The position numbers and the translations under genes were made by a program. Source: Desulfurococcaceae archaeon (GTDB lineage Archaea > Thermoproteota > Thermoprotei_A > Sulfolobales > Desulfurococcaceae). Taken from it: a DNA stretch of 51,144 nucleotides. The stretch lies in contig JAPWUD010000009.1 in NCBI GenBank assembly GCA_028275705.1, forward strand, positions 1-51,144. The letters run 5' to 3'. Numbering within the stretch: the first letter of the stretch is position 1; each line of letters begins with the position of its first letter. This document shows positions 43,727-51,144 of the stretch, one piece after another. Under the pieces are notes generated by a model. That model saw nothing but the letters and a program-made list of their open reading frames with translations, had not been told where the DNA came from and made no database searches.

Positions 43727-44749
43727 TTGATAATCGACCTAGGGGAGATCTATAGAGATATATACATTGAGCCCTCACGTATAGCACTAGAACTATCCAA
43801 GAAATATGGTTACTTACCCTACATGGTGCAGAGATATATAGATATGCTAGGGGAAGAAGAAGCTTTAAAACTACTTGAATCACTTGAAAAACCTGTTAAG
43901 CCCGTAGTTAGAACAAACAATGTCTTAATCGAGCCAAGTAAATTAAGGAGAAGACTTGAAAACCTTGGATTTAAACTAGAGGAGATACCCTGGTCTCCTA
44001 TATCATTTTGGATTGTAGAATCGCCAAGTACACCGTCAATAGGTGCAACACACGAATATCTGAAGGGGTATTATTACCTACATAGAGATGCTACAAGCTT
44101 GATCCCTGTAGAGCTATTAATGCATGAGTATAATGGAAACGTCCTAGACGCCTGCGCAGCACCTGGTGGTAAAGCTACATATATAGGGCAGATCTTATGG
44201 GGTTCCAACAGCTTCGTCTTAGCCAATGACCTCGTTTTATATAGGCTTAAAGCGCTAGTTGGACATATAGCTAGAATGAAGTTAAACAACATAGTTGTAA
44301 CTTGGTGCGATGCACGTAAACTTAGAGATAAGATCAATATGAGATTTCAGAGAATACTACTGGACTCACCTTGTAGTGGTGAGGGTAGAATATCGGTGGA
44401 TCCGGGGAGGAAGACGAGGACTAGCATACTAGACCTCGCGATTATGGTTAAACGAGAGATTGAGCTATTATATAGCGTAGTCGACTTAGCCGAGAGAGAT
44501 GGATTAATAGCTTACGTAACATGTAGTACCGCACCCGAGGAAAATGAATACGTTGTAAATAAAGTACTAGATCAACGCGGGGACTTAGAGGTAGTGGAGT
44601 CCCCAGTGCGGTTATTTAAGTATAGTAGGGGCTTGACTCAGTATAGAACACTGAGGTTTAGGAGAGAGCTAGAGAACTGTATAAGAATATGGCCGCATAT
44701 ACACGGGCTATTTGGGTATACTATATGCCTTCTGAGAAAAAGAAGTTGA
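43727..44749 (+). CDS. RNA cytosine-C5 methyltransferase (NOL1/NOP2/Sun type)
   Basis: The protein has the SAM-binding DACAAPGGKATYIGQIL near residue 140, LANDL with a conserved aspartate, LLDSPCSGEGRI with a catalytic cysteine, and YVTCSTAPEENEYVV with the second catalytic cysteine. An N-terminal VRTNNVLIEPSKLRRRL is an RNA-binding part. The target, tRNA or rRNA, cannot be told. A TTG at 43727 starts three bases after the DUF72 stop. The next gene, a PUA protein, overlaps its 3' end. Confidence 0.9.
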   Translation: MIIDLGEIYRDIYIEPSRIALELSKKYGYLPYMVQRYIDMLGEEEALKLLESLEKPVKPVVRTNNVLIEPSKLRRRLENLGFKLEEIPWSPISFWIVESPSTPSIGATHEYLKGYYYLHRDATSLIPVELLMHEYNGNVLDACAAPGGKATYIGQILWGSNSFVLANDLVLYRLKALVGHIARMKLNNIVVTWCDARKLRDKINMRFQRILLDSPCSGEGRISVDPGRKTRTSILDLAIMVKREIELLYSVVDLAERDGLIAYVTCSTAPEENEYVVNKVLDQRGDLEVVESPVRLFKYSRGLTQYRTLRFRRELENCIRIWPHIHGLFGYTICLLRKRS

Positions 44750-45243
44750 GATTTAGAAAAGGCGTATTGCCCCAGCACTTAAGGAGAAGATTTACAAGGT
44801 TAATTATAGAGCTATATGGCGAGGACGTAGTATCCATGATTCCCACATCGCTACAATACACGTGCTTCGAGCCGGGTTTATGTATAGTCTACGAAGGCGA
44901 TGGTAAATTAAACGGCTCCTTAACTATACTATACGAAGGACCGTGGATAGCTTTTATTCTTGGGAAGCGTATAGTGCCGTCAATACCGCTTGTTTCAAGA
45001 ATATTTAGAGAAAAAGGAGTTAAAGCAGCGGTCTTGGTCAAGGAGCAAGGCATAAGGGCATTTCTATATGGAAACGATATTTTACCAGAGAGCGTGATTA
45101 AGGTAATACCACCGTTGAAGGGAGTATACGCTGTAGTAGATCCACTAGATGAGGAGGTAGTTGGATTTGTAGAGTGGAGTAGCATCAAGAATGTATATGT
45201 AAATATATATGATGCCGGTGTCTTCCTTAGAAAACTAGGTTAG
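44725..45243 (+). CDS. NIP7-like/PUA-domain RNA-binding protein
   Basis: The C-terminal ~75 residues (VIKVIPPLKGVYAVVDPLDE, then EVVGFVEWSSIKNVYV) look like a PUA domain, and the N-terminal ~90 residues are a pre-PUA-type domain, recalling the NIP7 ribosome-biogenesis proteins. ATG at 44725 overlaps the methyltransferase stop by 25 bases, so the two genes are coupled, perhaps acting on the same RNA. The open frame extends to 44689. The family assignment is moderately sure. Confidence 0.7.
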   Translation: MPSEKKKLRFRKGVLPQHLRRRFTRLIIELYGEDVVSMIPTSLQYTCFEPGLCIVYEGDGKLNGSLTILYEGPWIAFILGKRIVPSIPLVSRIFREKGVKAAVLVKEQGIRAFLYGNDILPESVIKVIPPLKGVYAVVDPLDEEVVGFVEWSSIKNVYVNIYDAGVFLRKLG

Positions 45244-45905
45244 TAAACTAAGAACTCTACATTACTGAGAAGGCGTTTAAAGTAATCTAATACCTCACGC
45301 GGAACTAGAACATATACTTCTCCATCCTCGGAGTTCTCAATGTACTGTACTACCCTTACTAAAACATCACTAATACTACTAAAGCATTTACCCAGCAATT
45401 TACTTGCTTCAATGAGCCTAGCCGTGCCGGCAGCTGGGAGAGCCTTTTTAATTATTTCCAAGTCTCTGGCGTCTAGCACGTCGGTGTTTAACTCTTCAAG
45501 TTCTTTTAATATTGAAGCCACGGTATCAGGATTTCCAAGTGATTGTATGGCTAAGCCCATGTAATGCATAGTTTTCTCTAAAGCCTCCTGGTATTCGAGG
45601 TATTCCCGTTCGCTCAGCTCTCGGTTTTTAATATCTCTCAGTAATCTATAGTATTTTACAAGCTGGACTAGGATACTTGAGTGTGAAATAGCACTATCTA
45701 TATCACTACTAAGACCTCTATCTACTATATACCTAGTTGCCTTTAGGAAAAGCCTTGTATCTAGATCACAGTTATTTACTACAAAGTATGTAATGTTCCA
45801 GTAATTAATATTGCCGAGACTACTCTTCATACTTATAAACTTACTCGAGGTTTCATCACCCATATATGAAATGCAAGTAACTAAAACTCTAAATTTCTCT
45901 TTCAT
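45240..45905 (-). CDS. Unknown protein
   Basis: I do not recognise this 221-residue protein. It begins FRVLVTCISYMGDETSSKF, with a strand-turn start, and is then largely helical (YLEYQEALEKTMHYMGLAIQ) with a C-terminal strand-rich tail. No cysteine or membrane motif is visible. It converges on the PUA gene with a four-base overlap and lies 21 bases after the PfkB gene stop, so it is probably the last gene of the operon that includes the kinase and phosphorylase. Confidence 0.65.
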   Translation of the reverse strand: MKEKFRVLVTCISYMGDETSSKFISMKSSLGNINYWNITYFVVNNCDLDTRLFLKATRYIVDRGLSSDIDSAISHSSILVQLVKYYRLLRDIKNRELSEREYLEYQEALEKTMHYMGLAIQSLGNPDTVASILKELEELNTDVLDARDLEIIKKALPAAGTARLIEASKLLGKCFSSISDVLVRVVQYIENSEDGEVYVLVPREVLDYFKRLLSNVEFLVY

Positions 45906-45926
45906 CGAGCTCTACACCGAAATATA

Positions 45927-46859
45927 TTATATATTGCACTCACTCACTCTCTCAACCACGGTCCTCTCTAGTTGTAGTTGAAATAGCTTATCATCAAAAA
46001 CTAGTATGCTACCTCTACAACCAGTCTTTAATGCCCCAGCGGCAACGGCGTATCTTAAGGCCTCACCTGGATCTTTTGATTCTAAGTATCTAGCGTTGAA
46101 GAATGCATTAAAGGCGTCTCCCGCACCCGTGGTATCTATGGGTTTTCTAATTGGCTGTGTAAACCCCTTGTAGCAGTTCCCGTTGGATTCGATAATTGTT
46201 GCTCCTCTAGCGCCTTGCTTTATAATAAGTACTTGCAAGCCATATTTAAAGAGATTATTTACTTTTAACCTACTCTTGATTATTGAGAATTCCTTTTCAT
46301 TAACAAATAATATATTAATGTATTTAAACAAGTTTAACCTAGAGGCGGCTTCAAGGGCAAAGCCTCCGGGGTCGTATGTTAACAGTATGGGGTATCCTCT
46401 AGCTCTCTCATATGCTTCATCAACGAGCATTGGATGAGTAGAAGCTAGGTGTAATACATGGGCTTCTCTAAGTAACTCGCTGGGGACGTCGAATCCCCTT
46501 AACTCGATATTTGCACCTAGGTACCTAATCATTCTCCTCTCTCCACCGGGTTGTATTATGATCAACACTACTCCAGGCGATTGATCAACCCTTTTAACAT
46601 AGTCAACTCTAACTCCCAGTTGCTCTAAGTAACTTAAAGCATTTTGAGCTAACTCGTGTTTAGAGACGGAGGCGATTAAGTAAGCAGTGTGTCCATATTG
46701 AGATACTGCTGCAGCGTAGTTTGATGCAGCACCTCCGGGTCTAATATCCAAGTCTGTGGCAAATGTGCTTTCATCGGGTCCAGGTATGTTGTCCGTGTAT
46801 ATAGCTATATCGATGTTTAAATTTCCTAGAACTATGTGGGTGTAGTTTTGCCTCAACAC
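45927..46859 (-). CDS. PfkB-family nucleoside/sugar kinase
   Basis: The protein has an N-terminal substrate motif DIRPGGAASNYAAAVSQYG near residue 36 and the C-terminal anion-hole motif IDTTGAGDAFNAFFNAR near residue 240. These are the ribokinase/PfkB signatures. In archaea the family includes nucleoside and cytidine kinases. It starts with GTG at 46859, overlapping the stop of a nucleoside phosphorylase by one base (TAGTG). The likely job is nucleoside or ribose phosphorylation, but the substrate is not defined by sequence alone. Confidence 0.88.
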   Translation of the reverse strand: MLRQNYTHIVLGNLNIDIAIYTDNIPGPDESTFATDLDIRPGGAASNYAAAVSQYGHTAYLIASVSKHELAQNALSYLEQLGVRVDYVKRVDQSPGVVLIIIQPGGERRMIRYLGANIELRGFDVPSELLREAHVLHLASTHPMLVDEAYERARGYPILLTYDPGGFALEAASRLNLFKYINILFVNEKEFSIIKSRLKVNNLFKYGLQVLIIKQGARGATIIESNGNCYKGFTQPIRKPIDTTGAGDAFNAFFNARYLESKDPGEALRYAVAAGALKTGCRGSILVFDDKLFQLQLERTVVERVSECNI

Positions 46860-47707
46860 TATCTCCGAGTTATTCTACGGATTATATCAGGGGTTAAGTA
46901 TGCCTTACCGATCCTCCTCTTTTCCTCATCCCATTCATAGAGTATTTTAACGGCTTCATTGGCTACTCTAATAGCGTCCTCCACACCCGCACCGGGCTTA
47001 AACTCACCCGTCTCCCTATTAGCGATAGCAGCACAGACGGCCCCAGCCCTCAGCCTATAAATATTTGCAAGTGTAAATATAAGTGAAGCCTCCATTTCAA
47101 AGTTTAATACATTTACACTCCTCAAGTAATCTATCAACCCTCTCTGAAATGGAGGCAAGTAATCCCTAAATCCAGGCCTCTCCTGCCCAACATAGAAGCT
47201 ATCACTACTAGCAGTTAGACCCACGTGGTATCTCACACCAAGGGATTCAGCTGCATCAATCAAAGCCAAGACAACATCGTAACTAGCGACTGCCGGGTAT
47301 TCCGGCATAACATAGTGTCTACTAGTACCCTCCAATCTCACAGCACCAGTCGATATTACTACATCCCCGACACTTACATCCCTCCTAAGAGCACCCGTCG
47401 TACCAACCCTTATAAAAACCTCGGCACCAACTCTCGCCAACTCCTCGAATGCTATGGCTGTTGCAGGTGCACCAATCCCAGTGCTCGTGGCCGATATAAA
47501 TACTCCCTTATAGTATCCACTATAAGTAACGTATTCCCTATGTGACGCCACGTGCCAAGCTTTATCCCAGAACCTCGCAATAATTGGTACGCGCTCCGGG
47601 TCTCCTGGGAGAAGAACGTATTTTGCAACATCGCCGGGCTTGACCATTAAGTGGTATTGAAGACCAGTCTCAGTCTCGGGTCTACTGGCATCTTTAAACC
47701 CGCTCAT
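46859..47707 (-). CDS. Nucleoside phosphorylase, uridine phosphorylase type
   Basis: PNP/UDP-family motifs are visible: VLLPGDPERVPIIA near residue 32, VRVGTTGALRRDVSVGDVVIS near 98 and NFEMEASLIFTLANIYRLRAG near 200 (with the catalytic glutamates). The enzyme releases a base and ribose 1-phosphate from nucleosides and phosphate. It starts with ATG at 47707 directly after the TAG of the phosphodiesterase gene and overlaps the PfkB start by one base. With the AMP phosphorylase at 39699 it fits the archaeal nucleoside-degradation route. Confidence 0.9.
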   Translation of the reverse strand: MSGFKDASRPETETGLQYHLMVKPGDVAKYVLLPGDPERVPIIARFWDKAWHVASHREYVTYSGYYKGVFISATSTGIGAPATAIAFEELARVGAEVFIRVGTTGALRRDVSVGDVVISTGAVRLEGTSRHYVMPEYPAVASYDVVLALIDAAESLGVRYHVGLTASSDSFYVGQERPGFRDYLPPFQRGLIDYLRSVNVLNFEMEASLIFTLANIYRLRAGAVCAAIANRETGEFKPGAGVEDAIRVANEAVKILYEWDEEKRRIGKAYLTPDIIRRITRR

Positions 47708-48241
47708 CTACAAGCCCCCTAAGAAGTGTATTTCAGCTTTGAGGGAGTCGATGTCTAGTAGTGCATAAGTAGACTTATTGGTTAAATACCCGCAAACCTC
47801 TCCTGGATTAAGTAGGAGCTTTCCATTAATTTTCTCCACGACGAATTCATGTGTGTGTCCGTAGAGGACAGCGTCTACGTCTAGAGACCCTATTAGAGCC
47901 TTAGCTAGCCTCACTGTATTCTCTACTCCACTATATCCATGCATAATTAGCAATTTACGCTTTCCAACCTCCACTATAGCTGGCTCGGGGTAGAATGACC
48001 AGCCATATTGATTAAAGAGCGTTGTTAATTGATATATGTCTCCATCGTTATTCCCCTTGACAGCGATGAGGGGCAATTTCTTGAATACCTCGGCAAGCTT
48101 CTTAACTACAAATGGGCTTATAATGTCGCCGAGGTGTATGACTAATTCAACGCCGTGTTTTAATAGCTCTGCAGTGACTTGATCTATTGCTTTTAGGTTG
48201 TCATGGCTATCGCTCAATACACCTACAAGCAAAAAATACAC
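47708..48241 (-). CDS. Metallophosphoesterase, MJ0936/YfcE type
   Basis: The motifs GVLSDSHDNLKAID near residue 7, VIHLGDIISPF near 34, AVKGNNDGD near 62, MHGYSG near 98 and YGHTHEF near 125 are the five metal-binding blocks of the MJ0936 phosphodiesterase family. Length 177 is standard. The start is GTG 48241 or a TTG a few codons later. It is encoded between Hsp20 and the nucleoside phosphorylase. Its natural substrate, perhaps a cyclic nucleotide, is unknown. Confidence 0.88.
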   Translation of the reverse strand: MYFLLVGVLSDSHDNLKAIDQVTAELLKHGVELVIHLGDIISPFVVKKLAEVFKKLPLIAVKGNNDGDIYQLTTLFNQYGWSFYPEPAIVEVGKRKLLIMHGYSGVENTVRLAKALIGSLDVDAVLYGHTHEFVVEKINGKLLLNPGEVCGYLTNKSTYALLDIDSLKAEIHFLGGL

Positions 48242-48265
48242 CTTTAGTAAATGAGTGGATTAGCG

Positions 48266-48847
48266 CTACTCGACTTGTATTTTTACTCCCTTACCCTCTC
48301 CCTTACCGATCTTTTTGAGTTTGACTTCTAAAACACCATTCTTATAGCTTGCTTTCGCGGATGAGGGGTCTACACGGGCTGGCAACTCTATTTCTTTATA
48401 ATACTTCCTCTTCTCATTACTCGCGTTAATAATAAGGGTTTTACCATCCTCTGTAACCTTAACATCTATTTTGTCTTTTTCAACTCCAGGTAGCTCAGCG
48501 ACAACGGATACTTCATTTTCCGATTCAAATACATCCACTAGAGGCTCTCTCTCCTCGACTATTGAAGGCTTTCCACGTACTTTTCTCACATTTCCAAATT
48601 CCTGTATGATGGGCTTTCCATCGGGTCCGATCGTGATGCTGAATCCATATACATAAGGACCCTCTATTCTCTCAAATCTACCTGGCTTCTCCGGCTTAAA
48701 TTCCCTCATCTCCTCGTAGAATCTCCTCTCAAACTCCCTCATAAACCTCATTAAGTCTTCAAATATTCTGTCAATGTCGAAGAAGTCTTCGCTCCAAAAC
48801 CTCCTCCTTCTACGCCAGTATTCATCCCAATCCATGTGCATCACCAT
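48266..48847 (-). CDS. Small heat-shock protein, Hsp20/alpha-crystallin family
   Basis: The C-terminal half has the alpha-crystallin domain (EPLVDVFESENEVSVVAELP, then KDKIDVKVTEDGKTLIINAS and a conserved NGVLEVKLKK near the end). The N-terminal part is long and rich in arginine and phenylalanine (YWRRRRRFWSEDFFDIDRIF). It acts as an ATP-independent holdase. ATG at 48847 fits a leaderless transcript from a minus-strand TATA-like box near 48876. An internal ATG at 48835 (MDWDEYW) is the alternative start. Confidence 0.92.
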   Translation of the reverse strand: MVMHMDWDEYWRRRRRFWSEDFFDIDRIFEDLMRFMREFERRFYEEMREFKPEKPGRFERIEGPYVYGFSITIGPDGKPIIQEFGNVRKVRGKPSIVEEREPLVDVFESENEVSVVAELPGVEKDKIDVKVTEDGKTLIINASNEKRKYYKEIELPARVDPSSAKASYKNGVLEVKLKKIGKGEGKGVKIQVE

Positions 48848-48918
48848 TGCTATACTATTGGCATTAAGCTATTTATGTATTTATTCCTCAATGGTGATTC
48901 GTAGTCTCGGGGTTTGAA

Positions 48919-49338
48919 TTGGTTAAGGTTACAGTTGAATACATTAGAGTTAAGACTAGTGAGAGGTTTCAATTAATAGATATAACTAAGAATGTAGAGG
49001 AGATCGTGGGGAAGTCGAGTGTTAAGAACGGAATTGCACTCGTTTACGCTCCACACGCCACTGTAGCTATAATAGTTAATGAACACGAGGGAGGCTTGAT
49101 CAACGACATCTTGGTTAAGGCAAAGGAGTTTACAGAACCAGGTAGCCCCAAGTGGAGGCATAATGTAGTCGATGATAATGCACACGCACACATAGGATCT
49201 GCGTTCTTCGGCTCTGATAGAGTGTTCCCCATCGTAAATGGAAGACTTGTAAGGGGTACTTGGCAGAATATTTTTCTCCTTGAAATGGATGGTCCGCGTC
49301 CAAGTAGAGAAATATTAGTTGTCGTGATGGGTGAGTAG
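48919..49338 (+). CDS. YjbQ/UPF0047-family protein
   Basis: The [20 protein letters not shown] block (residues ~94-113), [19 protein letters not shown] near residue 43, and [15 protein letters not shown] near the C terminus are the UPF0047 signature. A thiamin-phosphate synthase activity has been reported for members. The 139-residue length is standard. The start is TTG at 48919. The next gene overlaps its end by eight bases. Confidence 0.88.
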   Translation: MVKVTVEYIRVKTSERFQLIDITKNVEEIVGKSSVKNGIALVYAPHATVAIIVNEHEGGLINDILVKAKEFTEPGSPKWRHNVVDDNAHAHIGSAFFGSDRVFPIVNGRLVRGTWQNIFLLEMDGPRPSREILVVVMGE

Positions 49339-50515
49339 TTTGAGACTTTATGTTGCATCCGAGGAAGACATATTGAGCGGAGTTGTTACGGACATCTACT
49401 TTGTGAGAACGAAGAAGATCCTAGAGGCAAAGAGACTGAGGAAGAAGATTAGGATGGAGTACCATGTTGTAAAGCTCCCAAGGGGTTTTGAATGGGCTGT
49501 TTTCGCGGGGTTAGAGGAGGTACTATATATTTTAAGAGATAAACCTGTTACAGTATACGCCATGCCTGAGGGTACTTTGTTCAAAGCTGGAGAGCCATTA
49601 ATGATTATTGAAGGCTACTTAGACGACATAGTCCTCTACGAGACAGCAATACTAGGTATTCTAAGGCACTACACTAGCATAGCTACGAAGGCCGCTAGAA
49701 TAAAGAAACTTGCTGGTGATAAAACAGTGTTATTCTTTGGACTCAGGGCACTACACCCCGCTATCGCGCCAGCAGTGGATAGAGCAGCATATATAGGTGG
49801 AGTAGATGCTGTATCAGGCTATGCAAGTGAAAAATACCTTGGTTTAAAACCACAGGGTACTATGCCACACGCATTGATAATAGCATTTGGAAACCAAGCG
49901 GAGGCGTGGAAAGCATTCGACGAGGTTGTAGAACCCGAGGTCCCGAGGATAATGCTCGTTGATACATTCTACGATGAGAGAGTCGAAGCATTAATGGCTG
50001 CCCAACTACTTGGTGGGAGACTCCATGGTGTAAGACTCGACACACCTAGTAGTAGGCGTGGGAGTATGAAGCAAATTGTTGAGGAAGTTAGGTGGACGCT
50101 GGATATACATGGCTATAAGCACGTTAAAATAGTAGTTAGTGGTGGTATAGATGAGAAAGAGGTAGTTGAGTTAAGAAACTTAGTAGACGCATTTGGTGTT
50201 GGAACAAGTATCGCGATGCCTCAGCCGATTGATATAAGTGCAGACATTGTGGAGGTATATGAGGATAATACATGGAAGCCAATCACTAAGAGGGGTAAAT
50301 TACCTGGGGCTAAGCAAGTCTATAGAAAACGCCCGGGATTAAACGACATAATTACACTACTGGATAAACCAGGAGTAGTGCCAAGTGATTATACCCCACT
50401 ACTTAGGAGGTACATTGAGGATGGAAAAATACTAGTGGAGCCGCCTAGCCTAGAGGAGATTAGAAAATATGTATTGGAGCAACTAGCCGAGTTGCCTGAA
50501 TTAACCCCTATATAA
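49331..50515 (+). CDS. pncB: Nicotinate phosphoribosyltransferase
   Basis: The 394-residue protein has the type II PRTase barrel of the archaeal NaPRTase/quinolinate family: [20 protein letters not shown] near residue 137, [13 protein letters not shown] near 177, [15 protein letters not shown] near 234 and [13 protein letters not shown] near 268. It converts nicotinate and PRPP to nicotinate mononucleotide in NAD salvage. It starts with GTG at 49331, overlapping the upstream gene by eight bases. NadM at 32737 supplies a later step of the same pathway. Confidence 0.92.
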   Translation: MSSLRLYVASEEDILSGVVTDIYFVRTKKILEAKRLRKKIRMEYHVVKLPRGFEWAVFAGLEEVLYILRDKPVTVYAMPEGTLFKAGEPLMIIEGYLDDIVLYETAILGILRHYTSIATKAARIKKLAGDKTVLFFGLRALHPAIAPAVDRAAYIGGVDAVSGYASEKYLGLKPQGTMPHALIIAFGNQAEAWKAFDEVVEPEVPRIMLVDTFYDERVEALMAAQLLGGRLHGVRLDTPSSRRGSMKQIVEEVRWTLDIHGYKHVKIVVSGGIDEKEVVELRNLVDAFGVGTSIAMPQPIDISADIVEVYEDNTWKPITKRGKLPGAKQVYRKRPGLNDIITLLDKPGVVPSDYTPLLRRYIEDGKILVEPPSLEEIRKYVLEQLAELPELTPI

Positions 50516-50521
50516 AGGACT

Positions 50522-51144
50522 GTGGAATTGCAGTTTCTAGACCACTACTATGTTGAGTTAAGAAATGGTTCTTTGGGGGTAGTTGTAGGGAGTAGTCATG
50601 CTAGAAGCTTTGTCATAGGCTACGTTAAGTACAAGCCGACGGTGAATAAAACCCCATGGTTTAGGAGTGGAATTCACTACGAGAGGATTGTTAAGTACTA
50701 CTCGGCGTCGAGTATAAGAGAACACACTAATTGGAGGACGTATATACCACACTATGATTGCGATGTACCCATTATCCCTATTTCAGAGGTCGCTAGACTC
50801 TACAATCCTTTAGATAGGTCAATAGAGCTAGAGAGAAAGACGTATGATAAACTAGAGGTGGAAGCTTTGAGGCTTATTCACGAGGTCTCAATAAACACGG
50901 GTGTACTACCTGGTGTTACAGGGTCTCTTCTACCAGGTATTCACAACGTAGAGTCTAGTGATATAGATCTAGTTGTATATGGATTAAGAGAGTCCACCCG
51001 TGTAGTCGAGTATATAGCGGAGAATAGTAGAGTATTCGAGCCCTTCAGGAATGGTAGACTAGATGAGTGGCGTCTAAGCGTATCAAGATCCACGGGGCTG
51101 CCGGCTAGAGAAGTGGAGAAGTTCTATAGAAACTGGCGTAGGGG
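50522..51144 (+). CDS. Partial nucleotidyltransferase-domain protein
   Basis: The frame from GTG 50522 (or TTG 50528) stays open to the right edge, 207 codons, and is therefore truncated by the window. Its N-terminal part (QFLDHYYVELRNGSLGVVVG) is unfamiliar. Residues ~150-165 read GSLLPGIHNVESSDIDLVVYG, the pattern of a nucleotidyltransferase core (GS-type helix, then DxD metal site). I infer a nucleotidyltransferase-like protein. The C-terminal half is outside the window. It follows the pncB stop by six bases and is probably in the same transcript. Confidence 0.75.
   Translation, partial: MELQFLDHYYVELRNGSLGVVVGSSHARSFVIGYVKYKPTVNKTPWFRSGIHYERIVKYYSASSIREHTNWRTYIPHYDCDVPIIPISEVARLYNPLDRSIELERKTYDKLEVEALRLIHEVSINTGVLPGVTGSLLPGIHNVESSDIDLVVYGLRESTRVVEYIAENSRVFEPFRNGRLDEWRLSVSRSTGLPAREVEKFYRNWRR

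Overview
The window looks like a chromosomal segment of a hyperthermophilic crenarchaeon (Thermoproteota), most like the Desulfurococcales. The reasons are a reverse gyrase, ether-lipid genes (UbiA-type prenyltransferase and geranylgeranyl reductase), archaeal AMP phosphorylase, archaeal NMN adenylyltransferase, frequent GTG/TTG starts, TATA-led leaderless promoters, and a 16S-23S rRNA operon without a spacer tRNA or linked 5S. I do not assign a species.

Layout. 1-4817 (minus): an energy-conversion cluster of an FAD/NAD(P)H oxidoreductase, a four-cluster ferredoxin, two Nuo/Mrp-type ion-pump subunits and a partial gene at the edge. 5036-6396 (plus): two HAD phosphatases in tandem. 6400-12960 (plus): the rRNA operon. 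13004-14720: lipid prenyltransferase and PAP2 phosphatase, convergent. 14936-17678: a rubredoxin / ferritin-encapsulin fusion / ferritin-like / thioredoxin-like locus. 17716-20230: tRNA-Pro, a PGI/PMI and a broken TnpB. 20307-26979: small unknown genes, a nitrilase-fold protein without its catalytic residues, and reverse gyrase. 27176-36224: uracil phosphoribosyltransferase, a nucleotidyltransferase, an operon nadM - YkgJ - birA - DUF1998 helicase, and an HD hydrolase with three small unknowns. 36344-45905: DHH phosphoesterase, DUF429, geranylgeranyl reductase, a 441-base intergenic structured RNA, AMP phosphorylase, phosphohexomutase, DUF72, RNA m5C methyltransferase, PUA protein. 45927-51144: nucleoside phosphorylase and PfkB kinase, phosphodiesterase, Hsp20, YjbQ, nicotinate phosphoribosyltransferase and a truncated nucleotidyltransferase at the right edge.

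The main discovery is in the rRNA operon. Comparing it with the universally conserved rRNA sequence shows twelve insertions that behave as archaeal bulge-helix-bulge (BHB) introns: seven in 16S (near E. coli positions 374, 548, 802, 901, 1102, 1204/1205, 1212/1213) and five in 23S (1085, 1913, 1952, 2552, 2589). Nine are only 30-42 nt long. Ten of the twelve give a canonical or near-canonical BHB motif by hand folding. Removing all seven from the 16S gene leaves 1,498 nt, the normal length. One intron carries a two-motif LAGLIDADG endonuclease whose frame closes only on the circularised intron. Another carries a 63-codon relic of a LAGLIDADG gene. Two introns are separated by an 8-nt micro-exon.

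A second notable locus is the encapsulin cluster, where an iron-oxidising nanocompartment shell is encoded with a rubredoxin-like protein, a second ferritin-like protein with a conspicuous C-terminal tail, and a CxxS thioredoxin-fold protein.
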